In this document: piece after piece, positions 1-6,054 of the stretch
Layout of the letters: each line of letters starts with the position of its first letter
How positions within the stretch are numbered: position 1 is the first letter of the stretch
Source: Firmicutes bacterium UBA1440
GTDB lineage: Bacteria > Bacillota > Clostridia > Peptostreptococcales > Anaerovoracaceae
Assembly (NCBI GenBank): GCA_002329565.1
Contig: DCTM01000030.1
Span: 18,527 to 29,150 of the forward strand
Reading direction: 5' to 3'
DNA: 10,624 bases
Translations under genes and position numbers: made by a program
Notes under the pieces: model-generated
The model's database searches: none
What the model was told of the DNA's origin: nothing
Seen by the model: the letters and a program-made list of their open reading frames with translations, nothing else

Positions 1-68
1 AGCGAAATGACCTTGTCGGCATAGCCGGCAGCAGGTCTTACTGCTCTGAACGGTCTTACTGTTGCCAT
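1..68 (-). CDS. DUF1015 family protein, N-terminal fragment (runs off the left edge)
   Basis: Only the first 22 codons lie in the window, beginning MATVRPFRAVRPAAGY and continuing ADKVIS. This matches the conserved opening of DUF1015 proteins (M-A-x-V-x-P-F-x-A-x-R-P followed by A-x-K-V), a soluble family of unknown function. From memory, in Clostridia it often lies near serine biosynthesis genes such as phosphoglycerate dehydrogenase. The ATG at 66-68 follows a strong AGAGGTG ribosome binding site (about 79-85) with an 8 bp spacer. Its first 13 bases overlap the last codons of cmk in another frame, so translation is probably coupled. The call rests on a short match, so the family is likely but not certain; that it is a real translated gene is better supported by the binding site. 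Confidence 0.7.
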   Translation of the reverse strand, partial: MATVRPFRAVRPAAGYADKVIS

Positions 69-718
69 GTTTCTTTCACCTCTTGAATTATTTTGTTTGT
101 TACTTCTTCTATACCCATTTCCGTAGTGTCCAGTTCCAACGCATCCTCTGCCTTCGCAAGCGGGTTCAACTCACGCGTGGTATCGTTTTTATCCCGCCTT
201 ATGATATCCTCAAGCACATCTTCGTAAGTGACAGCTTGTCCCATTTCGGTCAGCTCCAAAAAACGCCTCCGCGCTCGTTCCTCCGGCGACGCCGTGACAA
301 AAAATTTATATTCGGCATCCGGCATCACATTTGTGCCGATGTCACGTCCGTCCATAATCACGGATTTCTTTTGCCCCATCGCCCGCTGCAATTCGACGAG
401 TTTTTTTCGGACCGGCGCCAACGCGGAACATTGACTCGCCATGCGTGAAATCTCCGGCGTTCTGATTGCATCGTTTATCACCGCTCCGTCCAAAATGATG
501 TCGCCCGCCGAAAAATCGATCTCCGTGCATGCGAGCATCTCTTTGACAGAATGCTCATTATCAAGGGCAATGCCCTGCTGTATCATTTTATATCCGATTG
601 CCCTGTACATAGCACCCGTATCAATGTAATCTATGCCCAGCGCGGCGGAAACCCGTTTTGCAATCGTGCTCTTGCCGGCGCCCGAAGGCCCGTCGATCGC
701 AATCCTGACAATATCCAT
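56..718 (-). CDS. cmk: Cytidylate kinase (CMP/dCMP kinase)
   Basis: Cytoplasmic enzyme that transfers phosphate from ATP to CMP or dCMP, giving CDP/dCDP for RNA, DNA and phospholipid precursors. At 220 residues it has the usual bacterial Cmk length. Visible motifs are the P-loop GPSGAGKS (residues 10-17), the DTGAMYRA substrate-binding segment (33-40), DGRDIGT (123-129) and the lid region RRD followed by NDTTRE (174-183), all typical of the family. The ATG at 716-718 is preceded by AAGGAG with an 8 bp spacer, and nrdR stops only 12 bp upstream, so the two genes are almost certainly cotranscribed. The end of cmk overlaps the start of the DUF1015 gene. Nothing appears broken or unusual. Confidence 0.97.
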   Translation of the reverse strand: MDIVRIAIDGPSGAGKSTIAKRVSAALGIDYIDTGAMYRAIGYKMIQQGIALDNEHSVKEMLACTEIDFSAGDIILDGAVINDAIRTPEISRMASQCSALAPVRKKLVELQRAMGQKKSVIMDGRDIGTNVMPDAEYKFFVTASPEERARRRFLELTEMGQAVTYEDVLEDIIRRDKNDTTRELNPLAKAEDALELDTTEMGIEEVTNKIIQEVKETWQQ

Positions 719-730
719 CTTGCAAGCTCC

Positions 731-1192
731 TTATTTTTTCTTGTTGCCGAGCAGCTTCTCTATCTCGGCCACGAACGTGTTGACATCTGTGAACTGACGA
801 TACACGGAAGCAAACCTGACATATGCCACTTCGTCCAACTTCTTTAACTGCTCCATGATCAGTTCGCCGATGAATGTGCTCTCTACTTCCTTTTCCATCA
901 TGTTGTTCAGGCCCCGCTCGATCTCGTTCGTGACCTGCTCAATATCCGACATCGAGACGGGCCGCTTTTCGCAGGCCTTTATAATGCCGTTGATGATCTT
1001 GTTTCTGTCAAACGCTTCTCTTCTGCCATCCTTTTTAATCACCATAAGCATCATTTCTTCCACCTTTTCGTAGGTAGTAAAGCGCTTATTGCAATTGCCG
1101 CATTCCCGTCTTCTTCTGATTGCATAACCTTCTTCCGTATGACGAGAGTCTATCACTTTCGTATCGGGATTTTCGCAAAATGGACACTTCAT
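731..1192 (-). CDS. nrdR: Transcriptional repressor NrdR
   Basis: Zinc-ribbon plus ATP-cone repressor that in characterised bacteria senses ATP/dATP and represses ribonucleotide reductase genes. The 153-residue length is standard. The N-terminal zinc ribbon has C3-x2-C6 and C31-x2-C34, followed by the conserved RRRREC and RFTTYE segments. The ATP-cone occupies roughly residues 47-137, with [16 protein letters not shown] at its start and the [13 protein letters not shown] signature near its end. The ATG is preceded by GGGAGGAATTCAAT, a strong binding site. ylmC ends 53 bp upstream and cmk starts 12 bp downstream. No ribonucleotide reductase gene is in the window, so its targets lie elsewhere. 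Confidence 0.97.
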   Translation of the reverse strand: MKCPFCENPDTKVIDSRHTEEGYAIRRRRECGNCNKRFTTYEKVEEMMLMVIKKDGRREAFDRNKIINGIIKACEKRPVSMSDIEQVTNEIERGLNNMMEKEVESTFIGELIMEQLKKLDEVAYVRFASVYRQFTDVNTFVAEIEKLLGNKKK

Positions 1193-1239
1193 ATTGAATT
1201 CCTCCCATTATTTACGCTTAACTGTTGTGCATTTTTTAT

Positions 1240-1268
1240 ATCATACTATATCCGGTGTATTTCTACAA
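1240..1268 (-). promoter_or_regulatory. Candidate vegetative promoter for nrdR-cmk
   Basis: On the minus strand TTGTAG (1263-1268) and TATGAT (1240-1245) are separated by exactly 17 bp. The -10 matches the sigma-A consensus at 5 of 6 positions, the -35 at only 3 of 6. It overlaps the last codons of ylmC and would start transcription near 1233, about 40 bp upstream of the nrdR ATG in an AT-rich leader. Such matches occur by chance, so it is a candidate only; nrdR may instead be read through from ylmC. Confidence 0.3.
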
Positions 1269-1488
1269 GGATAACATCACATCCTATGGTATGCACTTGA
1301 TCCCATTTGATAAGAAAGTCGTCGTTACGGCTACCGAACACCTTGAGGAAATTCTTTCTGCAAGGCAAAATTATCCCGGTCACGGTCCCGCATTCAAGAT
1401 CGACTTCGATATCGCACACATACCCAAGGCTCTGCCCGTCGCAAATATTGATTACTTCTTTGTTTTTTAACTCTTCAGTGCTGATCAT
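1246..1488 (-). CDS. YlmC/YmxH family PRC-barrel sporulation-associated protein
   Basis: Small 80-residue protein with a single PRC-barrel fold. It reads MISTEELKNKEVINICDGQ, then LGYVCDIEVD, a G-x-V-x-G-I-I-L-P segment, FLIKWDQV and GCDVILVE. This pattern of a KEVIN-x-x-DG-x-x-LG start and an I-x-W / IG-x-D-x-I-L-V end is characteristic of the YlmC/YmxH family of spore-forming Bacillota, whose biochemical role is not established. The open frame extends upstream to a TTG at 1557. However, the ATG at 1486-1488 has AAGGGAG with a 7 bp spacer and gives the normal family length, so it is chosen; the extra 23 residues are not conserved-looking. In several Bacillota this gene follows sigG; here the FKBP lipoprotein gene precedes it and nrdR follows. 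Confidence 0.85.
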   Translation of the reverse strand: MISTEELKNKEVINICDGQSLGYVCDIEVDLECGTVTGIILPCRKNFLKVFGSRNDDFLIKWDQVHTIGCDVILVEIHRI

Positions 1489-1560
1489 ATGCAGGCTCCC
1501 TTCCGATTCCTTGGCCTTGCGGGCACCGGCTTTTATCCGGCCAATACTGCCGCGCAATAA

Positions 1561-1589
1561 ATCATATGAAGGGGAAACATCTGATATGA
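1561..1589 (-). promoter_or_regulatory. Possible sigma-E-like sporulation promoter upstream of ylmC
   Basis: The 107 bp between the lipoprotein stop and the ylmC ATG contains minus-strand TCATATC (1583-1589), a 14 bp spacer, and CATATGAT (1561-1568). Compared with the Bacillus mother-cell sigma-E consensus (about KMATATT, 13-15 bp, CATACAMT) this is 6 of 7 and 6 of 8. The predicted start is about 65 bp upstream of the ATG. The match is suggestive because the downstream gene belongs to a sporulation-associated family, but the elements are AT-rich and could arise by chance. TATGAT inside the same stretch would also serve as a sigma-A -10, with a poor -35. Confidence 0.25.
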
Positions 1590-1595
1590 ATCTTT

Positions 1596-2513
1596 CTACA
1601 CCGCTTTAGCGTTGTCATAAATGAAATCGAGAACCTTTTTCAAAAGGGCTGTCGTTTCGATACTCGAAGACACGGATGGATCGTCCATTGCAACACCGTA
1701 GGTTTTTTTGAACTCTTCTTCATTCGCCAGCCCATACTGCGCCAGCATGTCCGTCTTGGCTGCAGCCACCTCTTCGTCAGTCACTTCAATCTTTTCCTTA
1801 CGTGCCAGTTGAAGCAGAGCCATATCCTGCTTGACGATGCCCTGCGCGTATTCTTTTGTTGTCTTCTTAAATTCCTTTTCCGTGGTATTCATATAGGTCT
1901 TGAGAAATTCGGCAAACGAAATGCCGTACATGTCCGCGTAATTTTGGTACTGCTGCGTGTACTGCTTCTCTACCGCATTTAGCTCCTTTTTGGGGTACTT
2001 CTTCACATCGCATGAGGAAACGTATTTTTCCCACAGGGCCGCTCTGTCCGTCTCGATCGGATCATCGGCAATGATATCGTTCACGGTGACAGTAAATACA
2101 ACATCCTTGCCCGCGAGATCGGCGTTCTGGTAGTCATCCGGGAATTTTAAATTCAGGTCCTTTGTGCTGCCTACGCTCATGCCTATCAATCCGGTCTCAA
2201 AACCTTCGATATAGCCGGCCTGCCCGACAACGATTTCCGTACCTCCCTCCGGCGTGGATCCGTTATCAAATGCGACGCCATCGATCTTGCCGACGTAATC
2301 GAGGTTTATCTTGTCTCCCTCTTGGACGATCGTGCGCGTGAATTCAGGAGTCGGAGTGTATTCCATTCCCTTGTACTTGCCGATAGTGATGTATTCGGAT
2401 AAATCGTAATCGTAGTCAAACGACACATCCCGATCCGCATTCTTGTCACCGCAAGCCGTCATCACCAATACAGCGCAAACGAGCATCAATAAAACCGCAA
2501 ATTTTTTTCTCAT
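1596..2513 (-). CDS. Trigger-factor-like FKBP-type peptidyl-prolyl isomerase lipoprotein
   Basis: A 305-residue protein predicted to be anchored outside the membrane. The N-terminus (MRKK, then a hydrophobic stretch to about residue 17) ends in a lipobox VMTAC with the lipidated cysteine at C21. Residues about 66-149 form an FKBP domain (GDKINLDYVGKIDG, FDNG, the YIEGFETGLIGM flap and KFPDDY). Residues about 155-305 are helical and Lys/Glu-rich and resemble the trigger factor C-terminal domain. The trigger factor ribosome-binding N-terminus is missing, so this is a secreted relative, not the ribosome-bound chaperone. A role in folding exported proteins, comparable to PrsA, is inferred. The start is firm: GGAGG lies 7 bp upstream, and the ATG overlaps the transporter stop as ATGA. 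Confidence 0.9.
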   Translation of the reverse strand: MRKKFAVLLMLVCAVLVMTACGDKNADRDVSFDYDYDLSEYITIGKYKGMEYTPTPEFTRTIVQEGDKINLDYVGKIDGVAFDNGSTPEGGTEIVVGQAGYIEGFETGLIGMSVGSTKDLNLKFPDDYQNADLAGKDVVFTVTVNDIIADDPIETDRAALWEKYVSSCDVKKYPKKELNAVEKQYTQQYQNYADMYGISFAEFLKTYMNTTEKEFKKTTKEYAQGIVKQDMALLQLARKEKIEVTDEEVAAAKTDMLAQYGLANEEEFKKTYGVAMDDPSVSSSIETTALLKKVLDFIYDNAKAV

Positions 2514-3472
2514 TTTTTATCCTCCGTTTTTATGTTTAAAAGCACGAGAGCACCGATTACCGATACCATGCCCAAAATGCCATAGATTGTCGGCACTTCT
2601 GCGAATATGATAAATCCAAACACGCTTGCCACCACAGGCTCGATCGAGGCCATAATAGAGGCCTTTCCCGTCTCAACGTACTTCAAACCTTGAACATACG
2701 CCAAATTCGGGATCAATGTCGTGATCAGCCCAAAAGCAATTATCAATATGATAACGGATATGCCGCCCTCCGTCATTGCATCCGTAATTTGCCCAAAATC
2801 GGCCAATGCGATACAAGTAATGCTCGCAAATGCAAATGTATAGAAATTTATCGTCGCACCACTGTACCCCTTTTTAACCGCATATTTTGAAAATATCGTA
2901 TAAATTGCGTAGCCGATGCCTGACATTATACCGATTGCGAAGGCTTTGGGTGTCAATCCTGCCGACGCGCCCGTCAGTATACCGCTCACGAGGACACAGC
3001 CGGCGAAAGCCAAGGCAAGGGCTGTGATCTTTCTCACCGTCATCTTCTCCCCAAACAGCGGCACCGAAAATATCATCACGAAAATAGGGGCCGTATACAA
3101 CAGGATCGCTGCAACAGAAAGCGATGAAACTGCGATGGTGTTGTAATAGCAAAGGTTAAAGAATGCGATGCCGAAGCTGCCTGTTCCGAGAAAGTAAGGA
3201 ATATCCTTTATCTTAATCCTGAACAAGTTTCTGTCTTGAATGAGGATCAGAATCCCAAAAGTCACGACCGAGACGACGACGCGCACAGTAAGAACCTGCA
3301 TGGCAAACAATCCCCACTCATTGAAGCGGCGAACAAAGATTCCCATGGTTGCCCAACAACATCCCGCAAGTATTATAAGGAGAGGTGCGAATCTCTGTAT
3401 ATCAATTGTTTTCTTTTCCTGCAATATTGACCATTTTTCTGAGATCCATCGCCCGATCGAAAGTTTCCTCAT
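2510..3472 (-). CDS. DMT-superfamily transporter with two EamA domains
   Basis: Integral membrane protein of 320 residues. About ten hydrophobic helices are readable between residues 28 and 312, arranged as two EamA repeats: the first ends near [17 protein letters not shown], the second near [16 protein letters not shown]. The second repeat has the typical [20 protein letters not shown] segment. Family members move small metabolites such as amino acids or purines, often outward; the substrate here cannot be read. The ATG at 3470-3472 has GGGGG about 7 bp upstream but makes the gene overlap fumC by 71 bp, which is long. A weaker in-frame TTG near 3417-3419 would remove 18 residues without touching the first helix. 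The stop overlaps the lipoprotein start. Confidence 0.88.
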   Translation of the reverse strand: MRKLSIGRWISEKWSILQEKKTIDIQRFAPLLIILAGCCWATMGIFVRRFNEWGLFAMQVLTVRVVVSVVTFGILILIQDRNLFRIKIKDIPYFLGTGSFGIAFFNLCYYNTIAVSSLSVAAILLYTAPIFVMIFSVPLFGEKMTVRKITALALAFAGCVLVSGILTGASAGLTPKAFAIGIMSGIGYAIYTIFSKYAVKKGYSGATINFYTFAFASITCIALADFGQITDAMTEGGISVIILIIAFGLITTLIPNLAYVQGLKYVETGKASIMASIEPVVASVFGFIIFAEVPTIYGILGMVSVIGALVLLNIKTEDKK

Positions 3473-4790
3473 CGATTGCCCCCAGCCGCAGTGCGGCCTC
3501 CTTCAGAGTAATGTTATTACTAAACGCCGTTTTGGCTATCGCTGCCGCATTTTCGTATCCTATGTACGGGTTCAGCGCCGTAACCGTCATAAGTGACTTT
3601 TGCATATTTTCCGCTATTTTTTCTTTATTCGGTCGTATACCTCGCGCGCAGTGCTCCGTAAAGGAGAGAGTCGCATCGGTTAACAGATTGACCGATTCCA
3701 GATAGTCGGCAATCAGCACCGGCATATAGACGTTTAGCTGAAAGTTGCCTTGAGAGGCTGCCAATCCCACTGCAGCATCGTTGCCCATGACCTGCACACA
3801 GACCATCGTTACAGCCTCACACTGTGTCGGATTGACCTTGCCCGGCATAATAGAGCTTCCCGGCTCGTTTTCGGGAATCGTAATCTCTCCGATGCCGCAG
3901 CGCGGTCCGCTCGCGAGCCATCTGACATCGTTGGCAATCTTCATCATGTTGGCAGCCAGGGCTTTGATTGCCCCATGCGAAAACACCAGTGCGTCCTTGC
4001 TCGTCAGCGCATGAAATTTGTTCTCCGCGGTCACAAATTTCATGCCCGACAAGCTGCCGATCTCCGCAGCCACCAGCTTGTCGAACCCCGCCGGCGCGTT
4101 GAGGCCCGTGCCGACGGCGGTGCCGCCGAGCGCCGAAGTTCGCACGCCTTCCAAAGACATTTCAATCATATGCAAAGATTCATCGAGCATCGCCCGCCAA
4201 CCGCTGATCTCCTGGCCCAGTGTCAAGGGCGTCGCGTCCTGAAGGTGTGTTCTGCCCGTCTTAATCAAATCTGCATGTTCCATTTCGAGCGCGCGGAAGA
4301 CCTCAGACAGTGCCTTCACCGCAGGAATCAAACGTTGCGTTACCGCATTCGCCGCCGCTATGTGCATGGCCGTCGGGAATGTATCATTTGAGCTCTGCGA
4401 TTTATTGACGTGATCGTTCGGATGAATCAGCTTCTCGCCTGCGAGAGCATTGGCGCGGTTCGCAATGACCTCGTTGACGTTCATGTTGGACTGTGTGCCG
4501 CTGCCCGTTTGATAGATTGCCAGCGGGAAATGCTCATCCAACACACCTGAGGCGATCTCGTCGCATACTAAGGATATATAATGTGCGCGCTTCTCATCGA
4601 GTACACCCAGCTTACAGTTGGCCACAGCAGCGGCCTTCTTGAGAACGGCGAACGATCGGATGATCTCAATCGGCATCTTTTGTGTCCCTATCTTGAAATT
4701 TTCTAAGCTCCTCTGCGTCTGCGCACCCCAATATTTATCGGCGGGGACTTTGACCTCCCCCATTGTATCGTGTTCAATTCTGTATTTCAT
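3402..4790 (-). CDS. fumC: Fumarate hydratase, class II
   Basis: Cytoplasmic enzyme of the fumarase/aspartase superfamily that interconverts fumarate and L-malate without an iron-sulfur cluster. At 462 residues it has the usual class II length. Active-site segments are [12 protein letters not shown] (97-108), NKSQSSND (129-136), [12 protein letters not shown] with the catalytic-type histidine at 182, and the signature [15 protein letters not shown] (311-325) with the catalytic serine region at 312-313. The GKVNPTQCE form indicates fumarase rather than aspartase. An in-frame GTG at 4794-4796 lies inside the ribosome binding site GAGGTG, so the ATG at 4788-4790, 5 bp after GAGG, is chosen. The malic enzyme stop overlaps this binding site, implying translational coupling. 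The 3' end overlaps the transporter gene. Confidence 0.96.
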   Translation of the reverse strand: MKYRIEHDTMGEVKVPADKYWGAQTQRSLENFKIGTQKMPIEIIRSFAVLKKAAAVANCKLGVLDEKRAHYISLVCDEIASGVLDEHFPLAIYQTGSGTQSNMNVNEVIANRANALAGEKLIHPNDHVNKSQSSNDTFPTAMHIAAANAVTQRLIPAVKALSEVFRALEMEHADLIKTGRTHLQDATPLTLGQEISGWRAMLDESLHMIEMSLEGVRTSALGGTAVGTGLNAPAGFDKLVAAEIGSLSGMKFVTAENKFHALTSKDALVFSHGAIKALAANMMKIANDVRWLASGPRCGIGEITIPENEPGSSIMPGKVNPTQCEAVTMVCVQVMGNDAAVGLAASQGNFQLNVYMPVLIADYLESVNLLTDATLSFTEHCARGIRPNKEKIAENMQKSLMTVTALNPYIGYENAAAIAKTAFSNNITLKEAALRLGAIDEETFDRAMDLRKMVNIAGKENN

Positions 4791-4793
4791 AGC

Positions 4794-4799
4794 CACCTC
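4794..4799 (-). promoter_or_regulatory. Ribosome binding site that fixes the fumC start
   Basis: Minus-strand GAGGTG sits directly upstream of GCT-ATG and shares bases with the TGA stop of malic enzyme (4798-4800). Because the alternative GTG start at 4794-4796 is the end of this motif, it cannot be served by it. This supports initiation at 4790 and coupled translation of the two enzymes. Confidence 0.7.
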
Positions 4800-5970
4800 A
4801 TGCTCTGTTTATACCCAATTTGACAGCTTCCGCCGCCACAGCTGCAGCCACGTTCTCAACAACACGCGGATCAAAGGCATCCGGAAGGATATAATCTGCT
4901 CGGAGTTCGTCCGTTGAGATAACATCGGCCAGCGCATAAGCTGCCGCCTCCTTCATAGATTTCGTGATCTTTGATGCCCTGACTGCCAGCACACCCTTGA
5001 ATATGCCCGGGAAGGCGAGTACATTGTTTACTTGGTTCGGATAGTCCGATCTTCCGGTGCCTATGACAGCCGCACCGGCACGCGCCGCAGCCTCAGGCAT
5101 AATCTCAGGTACAGGATTCGCCATTGCAAACAGTATCGGCTCCGCCGCCATCGAGGCTACCATATCTTCAGAAAGAAGGCCCGCTCTCGAGACTCCCACA
5201 AAGGCGTCTGCGCCGCGGATAATATCGCTCAGACTGCCCTTTTCATTGTTTTTGTTCGTCACCTTTGCCATAGATTGCTGCGAAGGATTGTTGTACGGCG
5301 CGCCGTCATAGATAGCGCCGTCCTTGTCGCAGAGGATGATATTACCAAACCCGATCTGCAGGAACAGCTTGGCAATCGAGATGCCCGCAGCTCCCGCACC
5401 GTTGATTACAATTTTAAGTTCACCGTGTTTCTTTCCGGTAAAGCGAATCGCATTGATCATTCCGGCGGATGTGATGATAGCCGTACCGTGCTGATCGTCG
5501 TGAAATACCGGGATGTCGCAACGCTCAATCAACGCCTGCTCTATCTCAAAGCAACGAGGCGCGCTGATATCCTCTAAGTTTATACCTCCAAAGCTCTTGG
5601 AAATATTGTATACAGTATCGATGATGACCTTCGGATCCTTGGAGTCGATACAGATCGGCACGGCATCGATGCCCGCAAAGGCCTTGAAGAGCGCGCATTT
5701 ACCTTCCATTACCGGCATTGAGGCCGACGGTCCGATGTCACCGAGCCCGAGTACGGCGGTGCCGTCTGTTATAACGGCTACGAGGTTTCCCTTGCCCGTA
5801 TATTCATAGGCCAAAGTCTCATCTTTTGCAATCTCCAAACATGGCTCCGCTACGCCCGGAGTGTAAGCAACAGAAAGCTCTTCACGATTCGTGATAGGCT
5901 CCTTCAATACTGTCTCCATCTTGCCCCGCCATGCACGATGCTTGCTGAGTGCTTTTGTTTTTAAGTCCAT
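4798..5970 (-). CDS. Malic enzyme (malate dehydrogenase, oxaloacetate-decarboxylating)
   Basis: Cytoplasmic oxidoreductase converting L-malate to pyruvate and CO2 with reduction of NAD or NADP. At 390 residues it is the short bacterial form without a phosphotransacetylase-like domain. The N-terminal domain carries YTPGVAEPC with the catalytic-type Tyr36, EGKCALFK with Lys91, the metal-binding EDI (133-135) and FHDDQHGTA (157-163). The Rossmann domain starts at [10 protein letters not shown] (189-198, GxGxxG) followed by LCDKDG (213-218). The aspartate after the second strand could favour NAD, but cofactor choice cannot be settled by eye. The ATG follows AGGAG with a 10 bp spacer. fumC begins 7 bp after the stop, making a fumarate-malate-pyruvate gene pair. 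The symbol (maeA, maeB, ytsJ, mleA) is left open because usage varies. Confidence 0.95.
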   Translation of the reverse strand: MDLKTKALSKHRAWRGKMETVLKEPITNREELSVAYTPGVAEPCLEIAKDETLAYEYTGKGNLVAVITDGTAVLGLGDIGPSASMPVMEGKCALFKAFAGIDAVPICIDSKDPKVIIDTVYNISKSFGGINLEDISAPRCFEIEQALIERCDIPVFHDDQHGTAIITSAGMINAIRFTGKKHGELKIVINGAGAAGISIAKLFLQIGFGNIILCDKDGAIYDGAPYNNPSQQSMAKVTNKNNEKGSLSDIIRGADAFVGVSRAGLLSEDMVASMAAEPILFAMANPVPEIMPEAAARAGAAVIGTGRSDYPNQVNNVLAFPGIFKGVLAVRASKITKSMKEAAAYALADVISTDELRADYILPDAFDPRVVENVAAAVAAEAVKLGINRA

Positions 5971-6054
5971 TATTGTTCATCTCCTACTGAGTTTTTCCTT
6001 CTGTCATATACAGAGTTCCTTCCGTCACTCTCGTCGCCGGATGTGCGTCTGTTT
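5971..6054 (-). other. 84 bp gap before malic enzyme; no clear promoter or terminator
   Basis: Apart from the malic enzyme ribosome binding site, this gap shows only a weak CTGT/ACAG four-pair stem around TATATG with no following T-run. A TATATG could serve as a -10, but no acceptable -35 lies 16-18 bp upstream. It is one of the larger breaks in the gene string, so a promoter here is possible but not supported by a recognisable pattern. Confidence 0.4.

Noticed and set aside
1225..1268. NrdR box upstream of nrdR
   Set aside because: ACAC and ATATAG half-like pieces are present, but not the paired 16 bp palindromes expected for NrdR binding.
1520..1545. CCGG-loop-CCGG hairpin between the lipoprotein gene and ylmC, as a terminator
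   Set aside because: Only four to five base pairs and no T-run after it on the minus strand.
1489..1557. TTG-initiated N-terminal extension of ylmC by 23 residues
   Set aside because: Basic, low-conservation sequence without a proper binding site. The internal ATG has AAGGGAG at good spacing and gives the normal family length.
3750..4391. Long plus-strand open frame of 213 codons opposite fumC
   Set aside because: Its Arg/His/Cys-rich composition, lack of recognisable domain and exact position antisense to a well-conserved enzyme mark it as a shadow of fumC codon structure.
5032..5577. Plus-strand open frame of 181 codons opposite malic enzyme
   Set aside because: Arg/His-rich shadow frame with no domain; the opposite strand carries all malic enzyme motifs.
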